Origin: Tepidibacter mesophilus
Lineage (GTDB): Bacteria > Bacillota > Clostridia > Peptostreptococcales > Peptostreptococcaceae
DNA: 64,000 bases
Direction of reading: 5' to 3'
NCBI RefSeq assembly: GCF_002724055.1
Contig: NZ_BDQY01000017.1
Span: 1 to 64,000 of the forward strand
Both the position numbers and the translations under genes were made by a program. The notes beneath the pieces are model-generated. The model saw only the letters and a program-made list of their open reading frames with translations, made no database searches and was not told the origin of the DNA. Positions 57,263 through 64,000 of the stretch are shown in pieces; position 1 is the stretch's first letter, and each line of letters opens with the position of its first letter.

Positions 57263-57913
57263 ATGAAACTTATACTACTTGGACCTCCAGGAGCTGGTAA
57301 AGGAACTCAAGCGTCTGGAATCGTAAAAAAATATAATGTACCTCATATATCAACTGGAGATATTTTTAGAAAAAATATAAAAGAGGGAACTCAGCTGGGC
57401 TTAAAGGCTAAAGAATACATGGATAAAGGACTTTTAGTTCCAGATGAATTAGTTGTAGAAATAGTTAAGGATAGACTTTTAGAAGATGATTGTAAAAGTG
57501 GATTTTTATTAGATGGATTTCCAAGAACTGTAGTTCAAGCACAAGCATTAGACAAAGTATTAACTGAATCTAATATGAACTTAGATAAAGTTATAAATAT
57601 ACAGGTTGACAAAACTGTATTAGTAGATAGAGCTGTAGGTAGACGTATTTGTAAAAATTGCGGAGCTACTTTCCATATAAAATATAATCCGTCAAAAGTT
57701 GATGGAAAATGTGATATTTGTCAAGGTGAGTTATACCAAAGAGCAGATGATAATGAAGAAACTGTATCTAAAAGAATTCAAGTTTATTTAGATCAAACTG
57801 AACCTTTAATAGATTATTATAGTGAACAAGGTATAATTACTACTATTGATGGTCAACAATCTATAGATAAAGTTTTCGAAGATATATCTGTAGCATTAGG
57901 GTGTGAAAATTAA
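57263..57913 (+). CDS. adk: Adenylate kinase
   Basis: The 216-aa enzyme converts ATP+AMP to 2 ADP. P-loop GPPGAGKGT (7-15), DGFPRT and the LID zinc finger with CKNCG and CDICQ (four Cys) are present, as in Gram-positive Adk. I chose ATG 57263, 9 bp after GGAG; the ATG at 57254 lies within that site. It overlaps map by one base (TAATG). Confidence 0.96.
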   Translation: MKLILLGPPGAGKGTQASGIVKKYNVPHISTGDIFRKNIKEGTQLGLKAKEYMDKGLLVPDELVVEIVKDRLLEDDCKSGFLLDGFPRTVVQAQALDKVLTESNMNLDKVINIQVDKTVLVDRAVGRRICKNCGATFHIKYNPSKVDGKCDICQGELYQRADDNEETVSKRIQVYLDQTEPLIDYYSEQGIITTIDGQQSIDKVFEDISVALGCEN

Positions 57914-58662
57914 TGATTATAATAAAATCTGCTAAAGAAATAGAATTAATGAGAGATGCTGGAAAAATTGTGGCAGAAACTCATCAAATGCTAAAAGAAT
58001 CTATAACACCTGGTATAACAACTAAGGAATTAGATGAAATAGCAGAAAAAAATATAAGAAAATATAAAGCAGAGCCTTCATTTAAAGGATATCATGGATA
58101 TACAGGATCTATATGTGCATCTATTAATGAAGAAGTAGTACACGGAATACCATCTTCTTCCACTGTATTAAGAGATAAAGATATAATAAGTATAGACATT
58201 GGAGCTTTTTACAAAGGCTATCATGGAGACGCTGCTAAAACTCATGCTGTAGGAAATATATCTGATGAAGATAGAAGACTTATAGATATAACTAGACAAA
58301 GCTTTTATGAAGGAATTAAATTTGCAAAAATTGGATATAGACTTTCAGACATATCACATGCAGTTCAAACTTATGTAGAAAAAAATAAGTTTTCTATAGT
58401 TAGAGACTTTGTAGGACACGGAATAGGTTCAAAAATGCATGAGGACCCTCAAATACCAAATTATGGACCTGCGGGAAAAGGAATTAGGCTTCAAGAGGGA
58501 ATGGTATTAGCTATAGAACCTATGGTAAATGCCGGATCATATCATGTGAAGATATTAAGTGATGGATGGACAGCTGTAACAATAGATGGTAAAAAATCTG
58601 CACATTATGAGCATACTATAGCCATCACTAAAGATGAGCCTTTAATTTTAACAAAGCTTTAA
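57913..58662 (+). CDS. map: Methionine aminopeptidase, type I
   Basis: The 249-aa enzyme removes initiator Met. Metal ligands are in [18 protein letters not shown] (two Asp), [12 protein letters not shown] (His), AIEPM (Glu) and the C-terminal EHTIAITK (Glu). It is translationally coupled to adk. The secY-adk-map-KOW-infA order is typical of clostridia. Confidence 0.96.
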   Translation: MIIIKSAKEIELMRDAGKIVAETHQMLKESITPGITTKELDEIAEKNIRKYKAEPSFKGYHGYTGSICASINEEVVHGIPSSSTVLRDKDIISIDIGAFYKGYHGDAAKTHAVGNISDEDRRLIDITRQSFYEGIKFAKIGYRLSDISHAVQTYVEKNKFSIVRDFVGHGIGSKMHEDPQIPNYGPAGKGIRLQEGMVLAIEPMVNAGSYHVKILSDGWTAVTIDGKKSAHYEHTIAITKDEPLILTKL

Positions 58663-58685
58663 TCCGGCTAGAAGAGGTGAAATTA

Positions 58686-58964
58686 GTGCTATTAAATGAT
58701 TTAAATGTTGGTCAGGTTGTAATATCTAAGCTAGGCAGAGACAAGGGCAGATTATTTTTTATTATAAAGGTGGTAAATGAAGAATATGTCTTAATCGCTG
58801 ATGGAGATTATAGAAAACTTGATAAAGCAAAATTAAAAAAAGTAAAGCACTTGATAAAATATAAATATGCATCGGAAGATATTGAAAATAGAATTTTAAA
58901 CAAAGAATATATTAATGATGCTTTTTTAAGATATGAGCTGGATAGGTTAAAGTCGAAGCTTTAA
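58686..58964 (+). CDS. KOW-domain RNA-binding protein (L14E-like)
   Basis: The 92-aa protein has [20 protein letters not shown], a KOW-like turn, then [19 protein letters not shown], and a helical tail. Such small proteins occur between map and infA in Firmicutes and are thought to bind rRNA. I chose GTG 58686 because AGAGGTGA precedes it; the GTG at 58677 lies inside it. Confidence 0.85.
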   Translation: MLLNDLNVGQVVISKLGRDKGRLFFIIKVVNEEYVLIADGDYRKLDKAKLKKVKHLIKYKYASEDIENRILNKEYINDAFLRYELDRLKSKL

Positions 58965-58992
58965 TCTAAGTGATTGGAGGTTTGGTTACTTA

Positions 58993-59211
58993 ATGGCCAA
59001 AAAAGATGTAATTGAGTTAGAGGGTGTAGTTACAGAAACTTTACCCAACGCAATGTTTAAGGTTAAATTGGAAAATGGACATGAGATATTATGCCATATT
59101 TCAGGTAAGCTTAGAATGAATTTCATAAGAATACTTGAAGGTGATAAAGTAACTGTAGATATGTCACCTTATGATTTGACTAGAGGAAGAATTACTTGGA
59201 GAAAGAAGTAG
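58993..59211 (+). CDS. infA: Translation initiation factor IF-1
   Basis: The 72-aa OB-fold protein has [20 protein letters not shown] and [20 protein letters not shown]. It binds the 30S A site at initiation. GGAGG (58976-58980) is about 12 bp from the ATG, slightly far. rpmJ follows 30 bp later. Confidence 0.96.
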   Translation: MAKKDVIELEGVVTETLPNAMFKVKLENGHEILCHISGKLRMNFIRILEGDKVTVDMSPYDLTRGRITWRKK

Positions 59212-59241
59212 ACTAGTATTTTAGTCTAAGGAGGGATAAGT

Positions 59242-59355
59242 GTGAAAGTTAGACCGTCTGTAAAACCAATATGTGAAAAATGTAAAATTATAAAAAGAAA
59301 AGGAAGAGTAATGGTTATCTGTGAAAATCCTAAACATAAACAAAAACAAGGTTAA
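59242..59355 (+). CDS. rpmJ: 50S ribosomal protein L36
   Basis: The 37-aa bL36 reads [20 protein letters not shown], ending HKQKQG. The zinc ligands are C11, C14 and the Cys/His pair near CENPKH. Start is GTG with AAGGAGGGA upstream. It is too short for a long open-frame scan. Confidence 0.95.
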   Translation: MKVRPSVKPICEKCKIIKRKGRVMVICENPKHKQKQG

Positions 59356-59366
59356 TAAGGACTAGT

Positions 59367-59399
59367 AATTTAATATTATATATATTATAATATTAAATT
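59367..59399. other. AT-rich perfect hairpin between rpmJ and rpsM
   Basis: AATTTAATATTATA (59367-59380) pairs with TATAATATTAAATT (59386-59399), loop TATAT. No T-run. It could be a weak attenuator or an mRNA-end element. Confidence 0.5.
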
Positions 59400-59505
59400 G
59401 TGATAATTAAGAGATTTAAATTCTCAGAATGAACTAGGCCTTCGTGTTTTATTTAAAATTAGAAAATATTGAATTATCAATATAGCTTATAGGAGGTGCA
59501 AGAAT

Positions 59506-59877
59506 ATGGCAAGAATTGCTGGGGTAGACTTACCAAGAGACAAAAGAGCAGAAATAGGCTTAACTTATATATTTGGTATAGGTAAAAAAACTTCTAACCA
59601 AATACTTGAAAAAGCTGGTATAGATGTTAATACAAGAATAAAAGATTTAACTGAAGAAGAAGTAAATACATTAAGAAAATTAATAGACTCTGATCAACTT
59701 GTTGAAGGAGATTTAAGAAGAGAGATAGCATTAAATATAAAGAGACTTAGAGATATCAAATGTTATAGAGGTATTCGTCATATGAGAGGACTTCCATTAA
59801 GAGGTCAAAAAACTAAGACAAATGCTAGAACGAGAAAAGGACCGAGAAAGACTGTATCTCGTAAGAAGAAAAAATAG
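59506..59877 (+). CDS. rpsM: 30S ribosomal protein S13
   Basis: The 123-aa uS13 begins [20 protein letters not shown] and ends in the [15 protein letters not shown]-type tail ([18 protein letters not shown]). The helix-two-turn-helix lies near [15 protein letters not shown]. It bridges to the 50S. AGGAGGTG ribosome site. Confidence 0.97.
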   Translation: MARIAGVDLPRDKRAEIGLTYIFGIGKKTSNQILEKAGIDVNTRIKDLTEEEVNTLRKLIDSDQLVEGDLRREIALNIKRLRDIKCYRGIRHMRGLPLRGQKTKTNARTRKGPRKTVSRKKKK

Positions 59878-59900
59878 ATCTTAAGTAAGGAGGGAAAAAA

Positions 59901-60299
59901 ATGGCTAAACCTAAAAAGAAAGCTACACGTGTTAGAAGAAGAGAACGTAAAAATATAGAACGTGGTCATGCTCATATTCAGTCAACTTTCAATAATACTA
60001 TAATCACATTAACTGATGTTCATGGAAATGCAATTTCATGGGCTAGTGCAGGACAATTAGGATTTAAAGGATCTAGAAAAGCTACTCCATTTGCAGCACA
60101 AATGGCTGCAGAAACGGCTTCTAAAGGAGCTATGGAGCATGGATTAAAGACAGTAGAGGTATTTGTAAAAGGACCAGGACCTGGACGTGAAGCAGCTATA
60201 AGATCTTTACAAGCTGCAGGACTTGACGTTACTTTAATAAAAGACGTTACTCCAATACCACATAATGGTTGTAGACCGCCAAAGAGAAGAAGAGTGTAA
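59901..60299 (+). CDS. rpsK: 30S ribosomal protein S11
   Basis: The 132-aa uS11 has [20 protein letters not shown] and the C-terminal [16 protein letters not shown]. It is part of the 30S platform. AAGGAGGGA ribosome site. Confidence 0.97.
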   Translation: MAKPKKKATRVRRRERKNIERGHAHIQSTFNNTIITLTDVHGNAISWASAGQLGFKGSRKATPFAAQMAAETASKGAMEHGLKTVEVFVKGPGPGREAAIRSLQAAGLDVTLIKDVTPIPHNGCRPPKRRRV

Positions 60300-60319
60300 T
60301 ACAGTAGGAGGTGTAATAA

Positions 60320-60943
60320 ATGGCAAGATATACAGGTGCAGTATGTAGACTATGCCGTAGAGAAGGAATGAAATTATTCCTTAAAGGCGATAGATGTTAT
60401 ACAGATAAATGTGCTATAAATAAAAGAAACTATGCTCCAGGTCAACATGGACAAGGAAGAAAAAAAGTTTCTAACTATGGATTACAATTGAGAGAAAAGC
60501 AAAAAGTTAAGAGAATATATGGAGTTTTAGAAACTCAATTCAGAAACCTTTATGAAAAGGCTGAAAAAATGCCAGGAATATCAGGTGAAAACTTACTTAG
60601 CTTATTAGAAAGAAGACTTGATAATACTGTTTATAGAATGGGACTTGCTTCTTCAAGAAAAGAAGCTAGACAATTAGTAAGACATGGACATTTTATATTA
60701 AATGGACATAAAGCTAATATTGGTTCTATGATAGTTCAAGTTGGCGATGTTATAGCTGTTAAGGATAATTCAAAATCTTCAGCTAAATTTAAATCACTTG
60801 TTGAAAACTCTACAAGAGTTGCTCCTAAGTGGATGGATGCAAGTATAGAAAAGATGGAAGCTAAGATAACTGCTTTACCAACAAGAGAAGATATAGATTT
60901 AGAAATAGCAGAGCACTTAATAGTAGAGCTTTACTCTAAGTAA
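60320..60943 (+). CDS. rpsD: 30S ribosomal protein S4
   Basis: The 207-aa uS4 has the zinc-like N-terminal pattern (CRLCRREG, then [20 protein letters not shown]; four Cys) and an S4 RNA-binding domain ([20 protein letters not shown]). It nucleates 30S assembly. GGAGGTG ribosome site. Confidence 0.97.
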   Translation: MARYTGAVCRLCRREGMKLFLKGDRCYTDKCAINKRNYAPGQHGQGRKKVSNYGLQLREKQKVKRIYGVLETQFRNLYEKAEKMPGISGENLLSLLERRLDNTVYRMGLASSRKEARQLVRHGHFILNGHKANIGSMIVQVGDVIAVKDNSKSSAKFKSLVENSTRVAPKWMDASIEKMEAKITALPTREDIDLEIAEHLIVELYSK

Positions 60944-61011
60944 TAAATTGAGTTGTATCGTAGAAATGTTTGCCCTCAGTGGATTAATAAAAATTAAGGA
61001 GGGTTTTATTA

Positions 61012-61959
61012 ATGATTGAAATAGAAAAGCCTAGAATAGAAATTTGTGAAATAAGCGAAGATAATAGATATGGTAAATTTATCGTAGAGCCTTTAGAAAG
61101 AGGATACGGAATTACTGTAGGAAATGCATTAAGAAGAATACTACTTTCTTCACTTCCAGGAGTGGCTGTTACTTCTATAAAAATAGATGGAGTACTTCAT
61201 GAGTTCTCTACAATACCGGGTGTAAAAGAAGATGTAACAGAAATAATGCTTGCTTTAAAAGAATTATCTGCTGAGATAGATGGAGAAGGCAGTAGAACAT
61301 TGAAAATAGAAGCTCAGGGCGAGGGTGTAATAACAGGTAAAGATATTATATGTCCTTCGGATGTAGAAATATTAAGTAAGGATTTATGTATAGCTACTTT
61401 AGACACAAATGCTAAATTTAATATGGAGATAAATATAGATAAAGGAAGGGGTTATGTTCCAGCTGAAAATAATAAAACTGAGAACATGCCTATTGGTGTA
61501 ATTCCTGTAGACTCTATATATACTCCAGTTGAGAAAGTAAGTTATAAAGTTGAAAATACAAGAGTAGGTCAAATAACAGATTATGATAAATTAATATTTG
61601 AAGTTTGGACTAACGGAAGTATAAATCCTCAAGAGGGAATTTCTCTTGGTGCTAAAATATTAGTAGAACACTTGAATTTATTCATCAACCTTACAGAGCA
61701 TGTTGGAAATGTTGAAATAATGGTGGAAAAAGAAGAAGATAAAAAAGAGAAAGTTCTGGAGATGACTATCGAAGAGCTTGATCTTTCTGTTAGATCGTAT
61801 AATTGCTTAAAAAGAGCAGGTATAAATACTGTTGAAGAATTAAGCAGCAAAAGCGAAGAAGACATGATGAAAGTTAGAAACTTAGGTAAAAAGTCATTAG
61901 AAGAAGTTATTCAAAAACTTGAAGAACTAGAACTAGGACTTAAGCCGAGCGAAGACTAA
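61012..61959 (+). CDS. rpoA: RNA polymerase alpha subunit
   Basis: The 315-aa protein has an N-terminal dimerisation domain ([20 protein letters not shown], 31-50) and a C-terminal domain for UP elements and activators ([20 protein letters not shown]). It completes the RNA polymerase core with rpoB and rpoC in this window. AAGGAGGG ribosome site. rplQ follows. Confidence 0.97.
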   Translation: MIEIEKPRIEICEISEDNRYGKFIVEPLERGYGITVGNALRRILLSSLPGVAVTSIKIDGVLHEFSTIPGVKEDVTEIMLALKELSAEIDGEGSRTLKIEAQGEGVITGKDIICPSDVEILSKDLCIATLDTNAKFNMEINIDKGRGYVPAENNKTENMPIGVIPVDSIYTPVEKVSYKVENTRVGQITDYDKLIFEVWTNGSINPQEGISLGAKILVEHLNLFINLTEHVGNVEIMVEKEEDKKEKVLEMTIEELDLSVRSYNCLKRAGINTVEELSSKSEEDMMKVRNLGKKSLEEVIQKLEELELGLKPSED

Positions 61960-61976
61960 GAAAAGGAGGGAATGAC

Positions 61977-62318
61977 ATGGCTAAGTACCGTAAATTAGGT
62001 CGTGTAACTGCTCACAGAAACATGATGCTTAGAAACTTAGTTACTGATCTTTTAAAGAATAAAAAAATAGAGACTACAGTAACAAGAGCAAAAGAAACAC
62101 GCAGAATGGCTGAAAAAATGATAACTCTAGCAAAAAGAGGAGACTTACATGCTAGACGTCAAGCATCAGCGTACGTTTTAGATGAAACAGTAATCAAAAA
62201 TTTATTTGATGAAATAGCTCCTAAATACCAAGAAAGAAATGGTGGATATACAAGAATTATAAAGCTTGGTGTTAGAAAAGGTGATGGAGCTGAAGTAGCA
62301 ATACTAGAATTAGTATAG
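61977..62318 (+). CDS. rplQ: 50S ribosomal protein L17
   Basis: The 113-aa bL17 begins [20 protein letters not shown] and has [20 protein letters not shown]-like [20 protein letters not shown]. It ends the alpha operon before a terminator. AAAGGAGGGA ribosome site. Confidence 0.97.
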   Translation: MAKYRKLGRVTAHRNMMLRNLVTDLLKNKKIETTVTRAKETRRMAEKMITLAKRGDLHARRQASAYVLDETVIKNLFDEIAPKYQERNGGYTRIIKLGVRKGDGAEVAILELV

Positions 62319-62326
62319 TAGAAGAT

Positions 62327-62360
62327 GGAATTAGGCTAATAGCTTAATTCCTATTTTTTT
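62327..62360 (+). terminator. Terminator of the S10-spc-alpha superoperon
   Basis: GGAATTA-g-GCT pairs with AGC-t-TAATTCC, followed by TATTTTTTT. Located 9 bp after the rplQ stop. Confidence 0.85.
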
Positions 62361-62392
62361 ATATGAATTTCAAAATAAAGTAAGATTTATGC

Positions 62393-62459
62393 TTTTAAAA
62401 CTTATTCTATTTTTATATAATAGAATTTAGATTATATAAAAATAGAATAAGTTTTAAAA
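62393..62459. other. Perfect 29-bp hairpin before ecfA1
   Basis: Segment 62393-62421 (containing CTTATTCTATTTTTATATAA) is an exact reverse complement of 62431-62459, loop AGAATTTAG. It is separate from the rplQ terminator and lacks a downstream T-run. Confidence 0.7.
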
Positions 62460-62467
62460 TACCTTTA

Positions 62468-62632
62468 GAATTCCAAAGAAGTCTATTTTTAAAATCGTAT
62501 AATAAAGACTCTTTATAATGAATAGAAAGTTATAGACTTTTATAATTTTCAAGTACATATGACTTTTGTTATGAATTTCAAAGAAGTCTACTTTTAAAAT
62601 TGTATAATAAAGACTTCTTTATAATAGAAAAG
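62468..62632 (+). repeat. Duplicated promoter/hairpin module before ecfA1
   Basis: Two ~60-bp copies (62468-62529 and 62573-62632) share GAATTYCAAAGAAGTCTA, then TTTTAAAATYGTATAATAAA, then GACT(T)CTTTATAAT. Each contains TATAAT, and AAAGAAGTC can pair with GACTTCTTT (perfect in the second copy). No good -35 is placed at 17 bp. The spacing is 105 bp. The copies end just before the ecfA1 ribosome site. Confidence 0.65.
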
Positions 62633-62642
62633 AGGGGAAAAT

Positions 62643-63473
62643 ATGAATGACATAGTAAAGATAGATAATATATCTTTTGAGTATGTTCAAGAAAATATTC
62701 AGTCAAAGGCTCTCGATGAATTGAACTTAGATATCAAAAGAGGAGAATTTGTGGTTATTATAGGGCATAATGGGTCTGGAAAATCAACACTATCAAAAAA
62801 TTTGAATGCAATACTAAAGCCTACAACGGGTAATATATTTATAAATGGTATGGATACTAAAGATGATTCTAAGCTTTGGGAAATAAGGCAGAGTGCTGGT
62901 ATGGTATTTCAGAATCCAGACAACCAAATAGTAGCAACAGTTGTAGAAGAAGATGTAGCGTTTGGACCTGAAAACTTAGGAATACAACCGGATGAGATAA
63001 AAAAAAGAGTTACAGAGTCTTTAAAATCTGTAGGAATGTATGAGTTTAAAGATAAAGCACCTCATTTGTTATCAGGTGGTCAAAAACAAAGAGTTGCAAT
63101 TGCCGGAATTATTGCTATGAAACCGGAATGCATAATATTTGATGAACCAACAGCTATGCTTGATCCATCTGGAAGAAAAGAAGTTATGAATACTATAAAA
63201 AGATTGAATAAGGAAGAAAATATTACAATAATACACATAACTCATTTTATGGAAGAAGCAGTAGATGCAGATAGAATAGTTGTAATGGAAAAAGGGAAAA
63301 TAGTATTGCAAGGAAAGCCTAAAGAAGTTTTTGTACATGTAGATAAGTTAAAAAAACTTGGGTTGGATGTTCCTTTTATGACAGAACTTACATATGAACT
63401 TAGAAAAGAAGGAATAGATATAAAATCAGATATATTAACTGTAGATGAGATGGTGATGAATTTATGTCGATAG
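62643..63473 (+). CDS. ecfA1: ECF transporter ATPase EcfA1
   Basis: The 276-aa ABC ATPase energises vitamin uptake with EcfA2, EcfT and an S component. Walker [10 protein letters not shown] (41-49), Q-loop FQNPDNQ, signature LSGGQKQR (about 142-149) and Walker [13 protein letters not shown] are intact. It follows rplQ as usual in Firmicutes. It overlaps ecfA2 by 10 bp. AGAGGGG ribosome site. Confidence 0.95.
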   Translation: MNDIVKIDNISFEYVQENIQSKALDELNLDIKRGEFVVIIGHNGSGKSTLSKNLNAILKPTTGNIFINGMDTKDDSKLWEIRQSAGMVFQNPDNQIVATVVEEDVAFGPENLGIQPDEIKKRVTESLKSVGMYEFKDKAPHLLSGGQKQRVAIAGIIAMKPECIIFDEPTAMLDPSGRKEVMNTIKRLNKEENITIIHITHFMEEAVDADRIVVMEKGKIVLQGKPKEVFVHVDKLKKLGLDVPFMTELTYELRKEGIDIKSDILTVDEMVMNLCR

Positions 63474-64000
63474 TAGTTAAAGATTTAGTATACGTATATA
63501 ATCCAAACTCACCTTTTGAAAGTAAAGCACTTGACAATGTAAACTTAGAAATAAATAAAGGTGAGATAATAGGTTTGATAGGACATACAGGATCTGGAAA
63601 GTCTACTTTGATTCAACATATGAATGGATTATTAAAGCCAACCAGTGGAAATATAATAATCGATGGTGTAGATATAACGGATTCTAATGTTAGTTTAACA
63701 GAAATTAGGAAAAAAGTTGGAGTCGTTTTTCAATATCCAGAGTACCAATTATTTGAAGAAACTATATTTAGAGATATAGCATTTGGGCCTTCCAATTTGA
63801 AATTAAGTGAAGAGGAGATATATGCCAGAGTAAAAGAATCTATGGAGCTTGTAGGACTTGACTATAATGATTTTAAGGATAGATCTCCATTTGATTTATC
63901 TGGGGGTCAGAAGAGAAGAGTAGCAATAGCAGGTGTTATAGCTATGAAGCCCGATATTTTAATATTAGATGAGCCAACAGCAGGACTTGATCCATCAGGA
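63464..64000 (+). CDS. ecfA2: ECF transporter ATPase EcfA2, N-terminal part
   Basis: The frame opens at ATG 63464 and runs to the window edge (179 codons), so the C-terminus is missing. It has [20 protein letters not shown], Walker [11 protein letters not shown]-loop [20 protein letters not shown] and Walker [16 protein letters not shown]. It overlaps ecfA1, consistent with an A1-A2-T operon continuing rightwards. Confidence 0.93.
   Translation, partial: MSIVVKDLVYVYNPNSPFESKALDNVNLEINKGEIIGLIGHTGSGKSTLIQHMNGLLKPTSGNIIIDGVDITDSNVSLTEIRKKVGVVFQYPEYQLFEETIFRDIAFGPSNLKLSEEEIYARVKESMELVGLDYNDFKDRSPFDLSGGQKRRVAIAGVIAMKPDILILDEPTAGLDPSG

Noticed and set aside
59367-59399. Replication origin or iteron region
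   Set aside because: It is only an AT-rich palindrome in an operon gap; no DnaA-box cluster was seen.

Overview
This window looks like a chromosomal housekeeping region of a low-GC, anaerobic, endospore-type Firmicute (class Clostridia). By gene order and protein sequence it is closest to the Peptostreptococcaceae (Clostridioides difficile relatives). The evidence is strong AGA/ATA codon bias, SigH, DisA, CarD, YacL, Mini-RNase III and Rae1 in the classical Firmicute order, an archaeal-type ProRS under a T-box, ThyX, and a zinc-type S14. No phage, transposase, resistance gene or CRISPR array was seen.

Region 1 (1-12 kb): the 3' end of an rRNA operon (23S end, 5S), a thioredoxin-fold protein, a divergent EF-G-like GTPase, clpC without its usual ctsR-mcsA-mcsB partners, radA-disA, a conserved minus-strand gene, carD, yacL and an XRE regulator with a 22-bp palindromic operator candidate. 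A dispersed intergenic repeat family, with hairpin-forming halves, is concentrated here, often directly after stop codons.

Region 2 (12-30 kb): a DUF2157/GDYXXLXY membrane pair, ispD-ispF, T-box-proS, an unknown minus-strand gene, a strongly degenerate bacterial-type ProRS that keeps an editing-like domain, gltX, cysK, a 50-aa small gene, cysE-cysS-mrnC, a secreted M28 peptidase, thyX-rlmB-rae1, sigH, tRNA-Thr and the first tuf.

Region 3 (30-62.4 kb): the ribosome/RNA polymerase cluster in canonical order: rpmG-secE-nusG-rplK-rplA, L10 leader-rplJ-rplL, rpoB-rpoC, L7Ae-like gene-rpsL-rpsG-fusA-tuf (second, nearly identical copy), then the S10-spc-alpha superoperon from rpsJ to rplQ with secY, adk, map, a KOW protein, infA and rpmJ inside. 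Several intercistronic structured RNAs are visible (L10 leader, rpsL-rpsG junction, rpsJ leader). The window ends with ecfA1 and a truncated ecfA2, ATPases of an ECF vitamin transporter.

Most of the window is ordinary and well conserved. The items most worth a second look are the degenerate ProRS, the repeat family, the displaced Shine-Dalgarno with an intervening hairpin before nusG, phased TGTGYATA repeats before the small gene, a 78-bp perfect palindrome overlapping the end of mrnC, and a duplicated promoter/hairpin module before ecfA1. All calls come from reading the sequence; nothing was searched or folded by computer.
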